Origin: Tautonia sociabilis
GTDB taxonomy: Bacteria; Planctomycetota; Planctomycetia; Isosphaerales; Isosphaeraceae
Direction of reading: 5' to 3'
Length of the DNA stretch: 64,000 nt
Assembly (NCBI RefSeq): GCF_003977685.1
Contig: NZ_RYZH01000015.1
Coordinates: forward strand, 1 to 64,000
Part shown: positions 42,199 through 50,484 of the stretch, in pieces
Layout of the letters: each line of letters begins with the position of its first letter
Position numbering within the stretch: position 1 is the stretch's first letter
Position numbers and translations under genes: made by a program
The notes under the pieces: generated by a model
The model's input: the letters and a program-made list of their open reading frames with translations, nothing else
What the model was told of the DNA's origin: nothing
Databases searched by the model: none

Positions 42199-42352
42199 GC
42201 CGAGGGTGGTCACGTCGCCGCCGCTCTATGTGAGCCATCACACGGAGCGTCAACCGCACGGCAGACGATCTCCGAAGGGACATCGACCATCTCCGGGGGG
42301 TCGTCGTTCGATCCCGCCGACCCATCATTCAAGGACGAAGGAGGACGTGGCC

Positions 42353-42550
42353 ATGAGGCCCATCCGGTTCCTCGCGCTTGCGATCGTGCTCATCGCCCTG
42401 GCCCAGGGATGCTCCCGAATGCAGCAGCGACGGGCCTACGTCGGGCCGGCCCGGGAAGGCCCCTATACGGTCGAACCCTCGACGCCATCGGCCGGACCCT
42501 CCGAGGGATCCGGATTCGCGCGACCGTACGCGCCGTCCGAGGGGAGCTGA
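42353..42550 (+). CDS. Small lipoprotein with EGS terminus (copy 3)
   Basis: A 65-residue lipoprotein with lipobox ALAQGC (Cys at 20) and a short tail containing GPSEGS and ending in APSEGS. GAAGGAGGA lies just before ATG 42353. Its 3' end overlaps the convergent glycosyltransferase gene by 88 bp. An imperfect palindrome TGTGA-N4-TCACA (42229-42242) lies upstream with a shorter spacer than the other sites. Confidence 0.65.
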   Translation: MRPIRFLALAIVLIALAQGCSRMQQRRAYVGPAREGPYTVEPSTPSAGPSEGSGFARPYAPSEGS

Positions 42551-44259
42551 GGCACCCGACCCGAGCGGTTGCGCCACCCAGACGGGATCGTGCGACGCCG
42601 CGGGCGCTGGGACCAGCATGACTCCGCCAGTAGCGCCGCGAAGAACGGCAGGTACTCCCACCAGACCGCCCCGTAGTCGAACCGGTGGAGCGCCGCCTCG
42701 ACCGCGGCCTCGCCCCCGCCGAGCGCGTGGTACTCCAGCGCGAATCGCAGGTAGTACGCCATTGCGAGGCCCGGGAGGAGGAACCAGCTCCGGCGCCTCT
42801 CGAAGACCAGGAACGGGATGCACCAGGTCAGGTACCACGGGTGGGGCGTGCTGCTGAGCAGCCAGCCCCAGACGAGGACGAGGGCCACGGACCGCAGGAG
42901 CTCCTCCGGTCCCGGTCGGCGTGCCACCCGCACGCACCAGCGTGCGACCAGCGCCATGAGGACGAGCCCCATCACCGCCTGGGCGAGCAGGAACGCTGGC
43001 TCGTGCCGGTCGGGACCCGTCCATCCCGGAGGACCGAACCCTGCGGCACGGTGCAGCGATGATCGCCAGGCGGCGGGGACCACCACGAACCAGTGGTCGG
43101 GCCGATCCCCGAGCGGCGGCCGCAGATTCTCGTGGACGAGCATGAACAGGAAGTCATTCTTCTGCCAGCGCGACAGGAACGTGCCGAGCCCGGACCAGGG
43201 ATGGTGCGCCGACTCGCCCCCGTCCGCCACTGGCCCGGCGAGGAACGGCAGATAGCCCGCCGCGATCACTGCGGCGAACACGAGCAGCGGGACCACCGCA
43301 CGCCGGCGGATCCGGGCGGCGAGGAATGTCGAGACCAGCGGCAGGAGGATGATCGGATAGCTCTTGGCCAGCACGGCCAGGCCGAGGGCCGCCATCCCGA
43401 GGCGTGGCCTCGCCCGCTCATCCCCCCGGGACCGGCGGCCGCCGATCCCCACGAGACATGTGATCGCCAGTGCGGTGAAGAAGACGGCGATCGCGTCGAG
43501 GTGGCCCGTGTTGGCGACCTCCTTCAGCACCAGCGGGCACCAGCCGTAGGCGAGGCTCCACTCCTCCGGCAAATTCAGGCGGCGCAGCAGGAGCACGAGC
43601 AGCAGGAGCGTGCCCAAGTCGAAGCCGATCAGGATCGCCTTGAGGACGAGCACGTGCGCCCACAGGGGCGCCCCGGCGGGCGTGACCAGCGCCGAGGCGG
43701 CGAAGACCACCTGCGCCATCGGCGGATAGACGGTCGGCACCTCGCGGTGGTGGACCCGCTCGAAGATGGTCCGCACCGCCTCGGAACTCCGGGAGAGCCG
43801 CCAGAGCACGCCCGCCGGGGCGCCCTCCCCCGCCGAAGGACCCAGGCGATCGACCTCGGCCGGCGCGAGCCGGAACGGGCTCACGCCTGCCAGCAGGACC
43901 CGGCCATCCCAGAGGTAGCGGTAATAGTCGATCTCCTGGATCGGGACCGACGGCAGCAGGACCAGGCGGTACGCCGCGGCGAAGCCGACGACGAGGAGCA
44001 GCCGACCACCCTGGCCGCCGCAGGTGCGCTCGCGCCTGCGCAAGACCGTCGCCAGCGCCAGGGCATAGGCCGCCCAGGCCAAGGTAAGCAGGCCGAGGAC
44101 GAGCAGGATCGGTCGCTCCCGATGCCCCTCGCCGTAGCGGAACGAGAAGCTCAACCAGGCGACCGCCCCGTAGACCAGCAGCAGCGCGACCCCGACCCGC
44201 CGCAGCCGGCGCCGGCCCGGTCCGGCCTCCGCCCCATGATTCCCCTGCCTTCGCGTCAT
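42463..44259 (-). CDS. GT87/mannosyltransferase-like multispan membrane protein
   Basis: A 598-residue integral membrane protein with ten or more hydrophobic segments. An early luminal-side DYYRYLWDGRVLLAGVSPFRLAPAE carries the Asp motif of lipid-linked-sugar glycosyltransferases (GT-C fold), and YPPMAQVVFAASA, VLAKSYPIILLPL and STPHPWYLTWCIPFL are typical of GT87 mannosyl/arabinosyltransferase-like enzymes. It overlaps the GT2 gene by 4 bp; the pair may extend a polyprenyl-phosphate sugar onto an acceptor outside the membrane. The last about 60 residues are Arg-rich and of doubtful relevance. Confidence 0.8.
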   Translation of the reverse strand: MTRRQGNHGAEAGPGRRRLRRVGVALLLVYGAVAWLSFSFRYGEGHRERPILLVLGLLTLAWAAYALALATVLRRRERTCGGQGGRLLLVVGFAAAYRLVLLPSVPIQEIDYYRYLWDGRVLLAGVSPFRLAPAEVDRLGPSAGEGAPAGVLWRLSRSSEAVRTIFERVHHREVPTVYPPMAQVVFAASALVTPAGAPLWAHVLVLKAILIGFDLGTLLLLVLLLRRLNLPEEWSLAYGWCPLVLKEVANTGHLDAIAVFFTALAITCLVGIGGRRSRGDERARPRLGMAALGLAVLAKSYPIILLPLVSTFLAARIRRRAVVPLLVFAAVIAAGYLPFLAGPVADGGESAHHPWSGLGTFLSRWQKNDFLFMLVHENLRPPLGDRPDHWFVVVPAAWRSSLHRAAGFGPPGWTGPDRHEPAFLLAQAVMGLVLMALVARWCVRVARRPGPEELLRSVALVLVWGWLLSSTPHPWYLTWCIPFLVFERRRSWFLLPGLAMAYYLRFALEYHALGGGEAAVEAALHRFDYGAVWWEYLPFFAALLAESCWSQRPRRRTIPSGWRNRSGRVPQLPSDGAYGRANPDPSEGPADGVEGSTV

Positions 44260-45038
44260 CGTGCAGCAGCGTCCTGCAAGTCGGCCGCGGGACGCGAGGC
44301 GGGAACCCGCGGTTCCAGGGCGTACCGGGCGATCGTCAGCAAGATCTTGGAGCCCGCCAGGACCGTGCCGCGGACGGTACCGCTGATCTTGCTGGTCCCG
44401 ACACGTCGGCGATATGAGACGGGGACCTCGGTCACCCGCAGCCCGATCCGGGCCGCCTTGATCTGCATCTCGATCGTCCAGCCGTAGTCGCGGTCGCGCA
44501 TCCCGAGCCGCTCGAGTGCATCCCAGCGGATCGCCCGGAACGGGCCCAGATCGGTGTAGCGGGCCCCGAACAGCAACCGCATCAGGGCACAGGCCAGGCG
44601 GTTCCCCCAGACGCTCTGCGGCGGCATCGCCCCCCGCTCGCGCCGGCCCGACAGCCGCGAGCCCAGCACGAGGTCGTGCGAGCCCCCGAGGATCGGCCCC
44701 ACCAGGGCGGGGAGTTGCTCGGGGTGATCGCTGTAGTCGGCGTCGAGGAATACGACCACCTCGGGCGGGCCCCCGGGCCAGCGGCCCAGCTCGGCGAGCC
44801 CGCGCAGGCAGGCCGAACCGTAGCCGCGGCGGGGCTCGACCACGGCGCAGGCGCCACCGGCGCGTGCGACCTCGGCCGTCCGGTCGTCCGACCCGTTGTC
44901 CACGACCAAGATCTGCGTGATGAGGTCGCGTGGCAGGTCGCGCAGCACGAGCGGGAGCGACCGTTCCTCGTTGAGCGCGGGGATCAGCACCGCGACCCGG
45001 GCGACCGGTGGCGACGGATGGTCTCGTGGTCCGATCAC
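44256..45038 (-). CDS. GT2 glycosyltransferase, DPM1-like
   Basis: A 260-residue GT-A family 2 enzyme: VAVLIPALNEERSL, VVDNGSDDRT, VVFLDADYSDHP (metal-binding DAD) and the RYTDLGPFRAIRWDAL segment characteristic of dolichyl/polyprenyl-phosphate hexosyltransferases. It has no transmembrane tail, so it works at the cytosolic membrane face. The stop overlaps the GT87-like gene, and csrA overlaps its start, making a coupled three-gene operon. Confidence 0.88.
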   Translation of the reverse strand: MIGPRDHPSPPVARVAVLIPALNEERSLPLVLRDLPRDLITQILVVDNGSDDRTAEVARAGGACAVVEPRRGYGSACLRGLAELGRWPGGPPEVVVFLDADYSDHPEQLPALVGPILGGSHDLVLGSRLSGRRERGAMPPQSVWGNRLACALMRLLFGARYTDLGPFRAIRWDALERLGMRDRDYGWTIEMQIKAARIGLRVTEVPVSYRRRVGTSKISGTVRGTVLAGSKILLTIARYALEPRVPASRPAADLQDAAAR

Positions 45039-45280
45039 GCCCGCGACCTCCTCCCGTCAAGGGATACCTCTCGTGCCCGGCCCTCGTGCTCGCCGCCTGC
45101 GGCGCCGGGCCTCGCCTCCGGGCCCTTCGCGCCCGCGGCGAGTTCCTCCCGCAGCACCTCGACCGTGCGCGGCGCCTCGACGCCGAGCCGCACGGACCTT
45201 CCCTGCGCCGCGACGATGGTGACGACGACGGACCCGCCGATGAGCACCCGTTCCCCGACCTTCCGGCTCAAGACCAGCAT
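45035..45280 (-). CDS. csrA: Carbon storage regulator CsrA
   Basis: An 81-residue CsrA: MLVLSRKVGERVLIGGSVVVTIV and VRLGVEAPRTVEVLREE match the RNA-binding beta-strand core, with a longer, disordered tail than the usual 60-70 residues. CsrA binds mRNA leaders at GGA motifs. ATG 45280 is taken. The gene leads the operon with the two glycosyltransferases, and two CRP/FNR-type palindromes lie between it and the divergent gene at 45540. Confidence 0.92.
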   Translation of the reverse strand: MLVLSRKVGERVLIGGSVVVTIVAAQGRSVRLGVEAPRTVEVLREELAAGAKGPEARPGAAGGEHEGRAREVSLDGRRSRA

Positions 45281-45411
45281 GGGGCCCCTCCATGGAAGGA
45301 CGCGAGTCTCGGGGCCGGTTGGGGCCGAGCACTCCTCGACCCGCCCGGACACAGCAGGCCCCTCAACTCAGGATTGTGGGTGTCAGCCTACCCGCGATCC
45401 GGCCCCGATTC

Positions 45412-45427
45412 TGTGAAGGGCCTCACG
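45412..45427. promoter_or_regulatory. CRP/FNR-type palindrome, csrA/45540 divergent region (1)
   Basis: TGTGA-N6-TCACG at 45412-45427, one mismatch in the right half. Paired with the perfect copy 48 bp further on. Confidence 0.55.
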
Positions 45428-45459
45428 CAGGATGATCGTCGTCGCGGGGAAGATGCGAT

Positions 45460-45475
45460 TGTGAAGTGACTCACA
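45460..45475. promoter_or_regulatory. Perfect CRP/FNR-type palindrome, csrA/45540 divergent region (2)
   Basis: TGTGA-AGTGAC-TCACA at 45460-45475 is a perfect consensus CRP-type site, 64 bp before the membrane protein gene at 45540 and 180 bp from csrA. Confidence 0.65.
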
Positions 45476-45539
45476 GAAGGCCCCGCGAGTTGCCGCGATC
45501 ATCAGTGAGGGACCATCGACCCATCACGGAGGGATCACC

Positions 45540-46094
45540 ATGTCGCGGACGACCCGCCTGGGGGTGGGCGTGCTCGCCTGGGGCGGGCTGGCCTACGGCG
45601 TCCTCTCCCTACGCCACCTCCCGGGCGACTACACGCACCCGTTCTGCGGCCCGTGGGGCTGCCTGCCGCCGCTGCAGGCCCTGGCGGCGGTGCACGGGTT
45701 CTGGGCCCTGGCACTCGCGCCCCCGGTGATCTGGACGGCCCGGACCCTACCTCCCGGGCGACTCCGGGGGCTCGGTACCAGCCTGGTGGCTTTCGGGGCC
45801 CTCGCTCTCGGGATCCTCGTCGGTCGCGAGCTGTTGACCCTGCCGCCCGGGGCCGCAACCGAGCTGCGGCAGTACCTCCCCCAGCGCGCCGTGTTCGCCG
45901 TGGCCATGCTGACGGATGTCCCGCTGGTCCAGATCGTCGTGGCGGGGGCCATCTGCCGGGGCGTCGGCCGGCGGCGCGGAGGCCGAATCCCACCTTCCCA
46001 TGCGGAGGTCCCGGGAGGGCCTGCACGTTCTGGCCAGCGACGGTCGCAGGCGGTTCCCAACCTTGCTCGCATGACTGGCCCGGGCCGCATCTGA
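45540..46094 (+). CDS. Hypothetical membrane protein
   Basis: A 184-residue protein with about four transmembrane segments (LGVGVLAWGGLAYGVLSL, LAAVHGFWALALAPPVIW, TSLVAFGALALGILVG, VPLVQIVVAGAIC) and a short loop HPFCGPWGCLPPLQ with two Cys between helices 1 and 2. The C-terminal 40 residues are Arg- and Pro-rich. Family not recognised. Its position behind two CRP/FNR-type palindromes suggests control by that regulator. Confidence 0.6.
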   Translation: MSRTTRLGVGVLAWGGLAYGVLSLRHLPGDYTHPFCGPWGCLPPLQALAAVHGFWALALAPPVIWTARTLPPGRLRGLGTSLVAFGALALGILVGRELLTLPPGAATELRQYLPQRAVFAVAMLTDVPLVQIVVAGAICRGVGRRRGGRIPPSHAEVPGGPARSGQRRSQAVPNLARMTGPGRI

Positions 46095-46096
46095 AA

Positions 46097-46134
46097 TTAA
46101 TAATTTGTTAAGTATACGTTATATGATATTTAAG
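46097..46134. promoter_or_regulatory. AT-rich patch with TTAAG-type direct repeats
   Basis: Between 46094 and 46145 the sequence turns strongly AT-rich, unlike anything nearby. TTAAT (46097), TTAAG (46108) and TTAAG (46130) are spaced 11 and 22 bp, two helix turns' multiples, reminiscent of the repeats at 196 and 3508 but with different spacing. It is the promoter region of the DoxX-like gene at 46145. Confidence 0.35.
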
Positions 46135-46144
46135 TTCGAAGATT

Positions 46145-46564
46145 ATGGACAACGCCAGACGAATTGCGGCCTCCCTCTTCTTGCTCCGCATCACCGTGTT
46201 TTTGGTGATGCTCATGTGGACCATCGACAAGTTCGTCCGCCCGACCCATGCGGCCTCCGTTTACGAGCATTTCTATTTCCTCGACGGCTTGGGCCGCGAG
46301 GTGATGTACGCCTTGGGCGCCGCCGAGCTGGTGCTGCTGATCGGGTTCGTGCTCGGGGTCCGCAGGCGGCTGACCTACGGAACTGTCCTGCTGTTCCACG
46401 CCGTATCGACGCTCTCTTCGTTCAGGCAGTACCTCCAGCCGTTCGAGAAGGGCAATCTGCTCTTCTTCGCCGCTTGGCCCATGCTCGGGGCCTGCTTCGC
46501 GCTCTATTCCCTGCGCGACCTGGACACTCTCCTGCGGCTTCCCGACAGGTCACGGGTCCCCTGA
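46145..46564 (+). CDS. DoxX-like small membrane protein
   Basis: A 139-residue membrane protein with four hydrophobic helices (SLFLLRITVFLVMLMWTIDKF, VMYALGAAELVLLIGFVLGV, YGTVLLFHAVSTLSSF, LLFFAAWPMLGACFALY) in the DoxX/DUF417-like layout with an internal HAASVYEHFYF loop. The family often serves in quinone or thiol-linked redox chains. No strong ribosome site; the promoter patch is AT-rich. Its gene body looks less GC-biased than its neighbours. Confidence 0.6.
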   Translation: MDNARRIAASLFLLRITVFLVMLMWTIDKFVRPTHAASVYEHFYFLDGLGREVMYALGAAELVLLIGFVLGVRRRLTYGTVLLFHAVSTLSSFRQYLQPFEKGNLLFFAAWPMLGACFALYSLRDLDTLLRLPDRSRVP

Positions 46565-46617
46565 ATCCCAGCCGGTGACCTCGGCCAGAAGAGAGCTGGG
46601 AGCGGTTCGGGCGGCCT

Positions 46618-47484
46618 TCAGGGAACTCCCGCCCCGGCGGGCAACGGCTCGGCCCCGGCTCCTCCCAAGAACGAGAGGAGGTGTCCACCGACCTCATCCG
46701 GCCTGTCAAGCATGACGAAATGGCGGGCCTCCCGCACACGGACCAGCTGCGCGCCGGAGATGTCCCGGGCCAGCCGCTCGCCGTACTTCACCGGTTGGAA
46801 GGCGTCGTTCTCGCCCCAGAGGACGAGCGCCGGCAGCTCCAGTCGCGTCAGCAAGGGGCTCACCTCGGTGGTGAGGTTCGTGTTCAGGGCCGAGGCGTTT
46901 CGTATCAGGGAGAGCTTGCCGACCTCGGTCGCGTACGGCGCGAGCAGCCCCTCGAGCAGCTCGTCGTCCGGCGAGCGAGCGAAGCCTTGCCTGAGCATCA
47001 GCTTGAGCAGCCGCAGCGCCGCGGTCGCCGACAGCCTGCGGTACGCCCCGGGGTGGCCGAACTGCAGCATGCCCTCGATCGGCCAGGAGTCGTAGCAGAC
47101 GCTATTCAGCAGCGCCAGGCGCGAGACGCGCCGGGGGAAGAGCGTGGCGAGCCGTAGTGCCACCCCGCCCCCGATGTCATGCCCCACCACGTGGATGTGT
47201 TCCAGCCCCAGCTTTCCCAGCCAGGCGTCGATCAGCTCGGCCTGCCGCCCGATCGACCGATCGAAGCAATCGCGCCGGTCCGAGTAGCCGAAGCCGAGCA
47301 GGTCGGGCACGAGCACCCGATGCGGCCCGGATAAGGCCGGCAGGAGGCCCTGCCAGAGATAGCCCCAGGTGGGGATGCCGTGGAGCAAGAGCACCGGATC
47401 GCCCCGGCCCTCGTCGACGTAGCTCAAGAACCGCTCGCCCAGCTCCGACACCCGCTGCAGGGCCTGGTACTCCCTCCAGTTCAT
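46618..47484 (-). CDS. Alpha/beta hydrolase with Asp nucleophile (haloalkane dehalogenase/epoxide hydrolase type)
   Basis: A 288-residue alpha/beta hydrolase. The oxyanion motif is LLLHGIPTWGYLW and the nucleophile elbow GHDIGGG has Asp103, as in haloalkane dehalogenases and epoxide hydrolases, instead of Ser. The acid is near LWGENDAF and the catalytic His in REARHFVML. It overlaps the DehI-family gene by 4 bp, and both fit organohalogen breakdown: carbon-halogen cleavage here and haloacid dehalogenation there. The substrate is not known. Confidence 0.85.
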   Translation of the reverse strand: MNWREYQALQRVSELGERFLSYVDEGRGDPVLLLHGIPTWGYLWQGLLPALSGPHRVLVPDLLGFGYSDRRDCFDRSIGRQAELIDAWLGKLGLEHIHVVGHDIGGGVALRLATLFPRRVSRLALLNSVCYDSWPIEGMLQFGHPGAYRRLSATAALRLLKLMLRQGFARSPDDELLEGLLAPYATEVGKLSLIRNASALNTNLTTEVSPLLTRLELPALVLWGENDAFQPVKYGERLARDISGAQLVRVREARHFVMLDRPDEVGGHLLSFLGGAGAEPLPAGAGVP

Positions 47485-48389
47485 CGTATCCCTCCACGTA
47501 TCAGGCGGCTCGCCGCAGCCGGGAACGGGGAGCGCACCAGTTCCTCCGGGGTCCGCCAGTCGAGCGAGAACAGCGCGACGTTCAGGATCAGCCCCGGCAG
47601 GAGCCGCTCGAACCGCTCGGTCGTCTCCTGGATCCCGCCCACGTCCTCACCGAGCTCCCCCAACCGTTCGGCGGTCAGCGGGATCGGATGGGGCAGCGCA
47701 CGGGCGAGCGCGCGTGCCCGATCCCGGAGCGAGTCGGCCGACCGGCGGTACTCGTCACGCCCGATGATCGGCTTGATCCGGGCCCAGGCGGCGTCCAGGT
47801 AATCGGGCCACAGGGCCAACGTGCGGTAGTCGCTGTTGATCGACGACAGCGCGAGCGTCCGCGTGATGTCCCCGAACAGCGCCCGGACCGTCTTGTCCTT
47901 GGGCTTCTCCGACTCCATCTCCATGGAATGCATCGCCCCCGGCGGCCCCGGCTCGATGCGCTCTTCCGGCGCTGCACGGCCGTCCCCCTCCCCGATCGGC
48001 TCGCCCTGCAGGCTGAGCCGCACGGCCGAGGTGAGCAGCAGCAATTTCGGGTTGACGTAGTGGTACAGATCAAGTGCCCCCCGGATGTGGTAGCGTTGGC
48101 TCTCGCCGAGTGCCAGCGCCGAGGCCGCTCCGAGCCGCCCCAGCCCCTCGGAGGATCTCACGGCCTGCTCGCGGAGGCCGTCGGCAGCATCCTCGAAGGC
48201 GCGCGTCTGCGCGTTCGGGCGCACCGCGTCCCACATCGCCGGAAGAAACTTCTCGTAGGCCGCCCACGTGCGAAAGTTCAGGTTCACGCCGGTGACGCGC
48301 AGCGTCTGCCTGATCTCGTGGTAGACGCGTTCGATCTCGCCCTCGGCCTCGTGCTCCGGCACGGGCCTCGATTTGCCGAGCCCTAGCAT
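47481..48389 (-). CDS. DehI-family haloacid dehalogenase-like protein
   Basis: A 302-residue protein of the DehI (halocarboxylic acid dehydrogenase/dehalogenase) family, seen as two homologous halves: GEIERVYHEIRQTLRVTGVNLNFRTWAAYEKFLPAMWD (residues about 15-50) and DKTVRALFGDITRTLALSSINSDYRTLALWPDYLDAAW. DehI enzymes remove halogens from both isomers of 2-haloacids with an Asp-activated water. ATG 48389 follows GGAGAGGAGG. The ATGA overlap with the hydrolase supports a joint pathway. Confidence 0.82.
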   Translation of the reverse strand: MLGLGKSRPVPEHEAEGEIERVYHEIRQTLRVTGVNLNFRTWAAYEKFLPAMWDAVRPNAQTRAFEDAADGLREQAVRSSEGLGRLGAASALALGESQRYHIRGALDLYHYVNPKLLLLTSAVRLSLQGEPIGEGDGRAAPEERIEPGPPGAMHSMEMESEKPKDKTVRALFGDITRTLALSSINSDYRTLALWPDYLDAAWARIKPIIGRDEYRRSADSLRDRARALARALPHPIPLTAERLGELGEDVGGIQETTERFERLLPGLILNVALFSLDWRTPEELVRSPFPAAASRLIRGGIR

Positions 48390-48684
48390 GCGCAGTCCTC
48401 CTCTCCGGAGTACGGTGCCAGCCGCCCCTGGCCATTGGGCCCCGGGGACCGGGCCGCTGGGGTGGGAATCTTCGCGAGGCCCAATCCTCAAGAAAGCCTA
48501 AGTGAGGATGCTTTGCCATGACCTGGCCCGGGGCGGCTGCCTCCTCGGCCACTTTCCGATCCGGTCACGTTCCCACGGGTAAGAACTCCTCACGCCCCAG
48601 ACAATCGCGGTGACAAGGGTCAGGACGGCCCAGCCGATCACGAAGCGAGGAAGACGGTGCGACCGATTTCCGCCGCTCCCCCTC

Positions 48685-49422
48685 TCAGGCGCCTGGCGAA
48701 CGGGTCGACCGCCGGTCCCCACGTCGCATCGAGCTGTAGTACTTCCCGAGCACGTGCGGCGACACGCCGAGCCAGTAGAGCAGTTGCAGCGAGCTCCAGC
48801 ACGCGAAGACGGGCGCGAAGTTCCGCCCCTCGAAGCGCCGCGAGGAGGTCACCACGGTGCTCGGAAGCCGGACGAACCGGCCCAGCTTGCGCAGGCGCCG
48901 GATCAGATCGAGGTCCTCGAAGATCGGGTATGGCCGGAAGCCGCCGGCGTGATCGTAGGCCTCACGCCGCACGAAGATCCCCGAATCTCCGTAGCGGAGC
49001 CCGAGCCAACGGAGGCGGGGATAGAGCCGGGTGAGGAATCCCGCCCAGCGGCTCGGCCCGTCGAAGACGATCGCGAAGTTGCCGCCGACCACGCAGGGAT
49101 GGCGCAGCGCCCGTAGGATCTTCTCGGCCCCGTCGGCCGGCGGCAGCGTGTCGGCGTGCAGGAACCAGAGCACCGACCCGCGTGCGGCAATTGCGCCGGC
49201 ATGGAGCTGCGCACCGCGGCCCCGCACCGACTCGACGACCCTTGCCCCGCGGCATCGCGCGATCTGGACGGTCTCGTCCCGGCTGCCGCCGTCCGCCACG
49301 ATGACCTCGACCTCGCCGCGTATCCGCCCTACGGCCTCGAGCGTCGCGCCGAGATGGCACGCCTCGTCGAGGGTGGGGATCACGATCGAGACCGGCATCG
49401 ACCGTTCGCAATGGGAGTCCAT
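48685..49422 (-). CDS. TIGR04283-type arsenosugar-linked glycosyltransferase
   Basis: A 245-residue GT2 enzyme: VSIVIPTLDEACHLGATLEAV, VEVIVADGGSRDETVQIA, RGRGAQLHAGA, WFLHADTLPP (metal-binding DAD is here HAD) and the YGDSGIFVRREAYDHAGGF block are those of the TIGR04283 group, which occurs with arsenosugar synthesis genes. No transmembrane tail. It is 8 to 10 kb from ArsM and ArsS, on the same strand. It may add the sugar or act in an accessory step. CAATGGGAG lies upstream of ATG 49422. Confidence 0.85.
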   Translation of the reverse strand: MDSHCERSMPVSIVIPTLDEACHLGATLEAVGRIRGEVEVIVADGGSRDETVQIARCRGARVVESVRGRGAQLHAGAIAARGSVLWFLHADTLPPADGAEKILRALRHPCVVGGNFAIVFDGPSRWAGFLTRLYPRLRWLGLRYGDSGIFVRREAYDHAGGFRPYPIFEDLDLIRRLRKLGRFVRLPSTVVTSSRRFEGRNFAPVFACWSSLQLLYWLGVSPHVLGKYYSSMRRGDRRSTRSPGA

Positions 49423-49567
49423 GGCTTCTCGTCCCTCTCCGTCGGACCACGAGGGAACGAGGCAAAAGTCACGCCGCTCGGATCAGGCGCAGGTCGGCTA
49501 TTAGACCACCGGCCCAAGGTGGGGGCGTCACATACCGCCCGCGACCGGGGCCCATCCGGGCTAGTGG

Positions 49568-50233
49568 CTAAGAGCCGGGCTTCTCCGCGATCGCTTTGTC
49601 GGGATCTCCGGTCTTCCCCTCCGCGGAAAACCGCAGCTTCTCCACGTACGGCGACGTCTTCCCCTGCATGAAATCCTTCGCCGTCTTCGCGTAGAAATCC
49701 CGTGCATCTTCGACCGATCGCTTCCCTTGGACGATGTCATTCGCCAAGTTCAGGGCCAGGATGTTCATCGGCTCCTTGTCACATCGAGCAGAGATGACCC
49801 CTTTCGTACGGTCCGGGTAGACACTGCCGTCGAACTCGGCCAGTTCATCGAACTTGTCGGGCGGGACGTCCAGCTTTGTGAACTGCTCCACGTAGTCCTG
49901 ATGCGGCATCGGAAAGTTGTGCGGGACCGCCTCTCGGAAGAGAACCGTCTTTTCCCAGGGCCCGTTTTTCCGCCACACGAGCATCTGGTCCGTGACCCCC
50001 TCCGGATTGCCGTACTTGCGGATTAGCTCCTGCGCAGTCTTCCGCTGCTTCTCCGGCCACTGCTCGAGAACGGACTGCACGTCTTCCGCGCCGCCGAGCC
50101 GGCCTCGCTCGTACTCTTGGCCTTGCTGCTGTTGCTCCTGTCGCTGTTCAGCGGATTGCTCCGTCTGTGCGAGAGCGACGCCCGATGTCGCGATCAGGAC
50201 TGCCACTCCACCGCTTAAAACTACTGTCTTCAT
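49568..50233 (-). CDS. Exported hypothetical protein
   Basis: A 221-residue exported protein: the ATG at 50233 has GGAGGAAGG close upstream and starts a signal peptide (VVLSGGVAVLIATSGVALAQ). A Gln/Glu-rich linker follows, then a folded part with GVTDQMLVWRKNGPWEKTVLFREAVPHNFPMPHQDYVEQ and ISARCDKEPMNILALNLANDIV. Family not recognised. Its codons use more A and T than the neighbours, so it may be from another donor. Confidence 0.65.
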   Translation of the reverse strand: MKTVVLSGGVAVLIATSGVALAQTEQSAEQRQEQQQQGQEYERGRLGGAEDVQSVLEQWPEKQRKTAQELIRKYGNPEGVTDQMLVWRKNGPWEKTVLFREAVPHNFPMPHQDYVEQFTKLDVPPDKFDELAEFDGSVYPDRTKGVISARCDKEPMNILALNLANDIVQGKRSVEDARDFYAKTAKDFMQGKTSPYVEKLRFSAEGKTGDPDKAIAEKPGS

Positions 50234-50484
50234 CCCTTCCTCCCTCAGTGTTCCAAAGAATTGCTCCTCTGCCACTTCTGAACAGATTTCACGCGAACCA
50301 TGCCACCGGAAGGCCGCTATCGGTATGATCGATGTTCGTCACACCTCGCGGCTGTAACGGCCATCGAGATCCTCGATTCGGGGGTATTCTCGGACGAGGC
50401 CGGGGGACGAGCGGAGAGCATTATCCCATGACACGAGGAAAGCGGTGTGCAGCTTGCCCCCGTGACAGCCGGGGTCGCGAGATA

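Noticed and set aside
42229-42242. TGTGA-N4-TCACA palindrome before the third small lipoprotein
   Set aside because: The spacer is 4 bp rather than 6, so it is not a normal CRP/FNR-type site; it may be a degenerate copy.
48498-48722. Small minus-strand open frame with one hydrophobic helix
   Set aside because: Its start lies inside the glycosyltransferase gene, there is no ribosome site, and no homology could be seen. The 295-bp gap 48390-48684 may simply hold promoter DNA.
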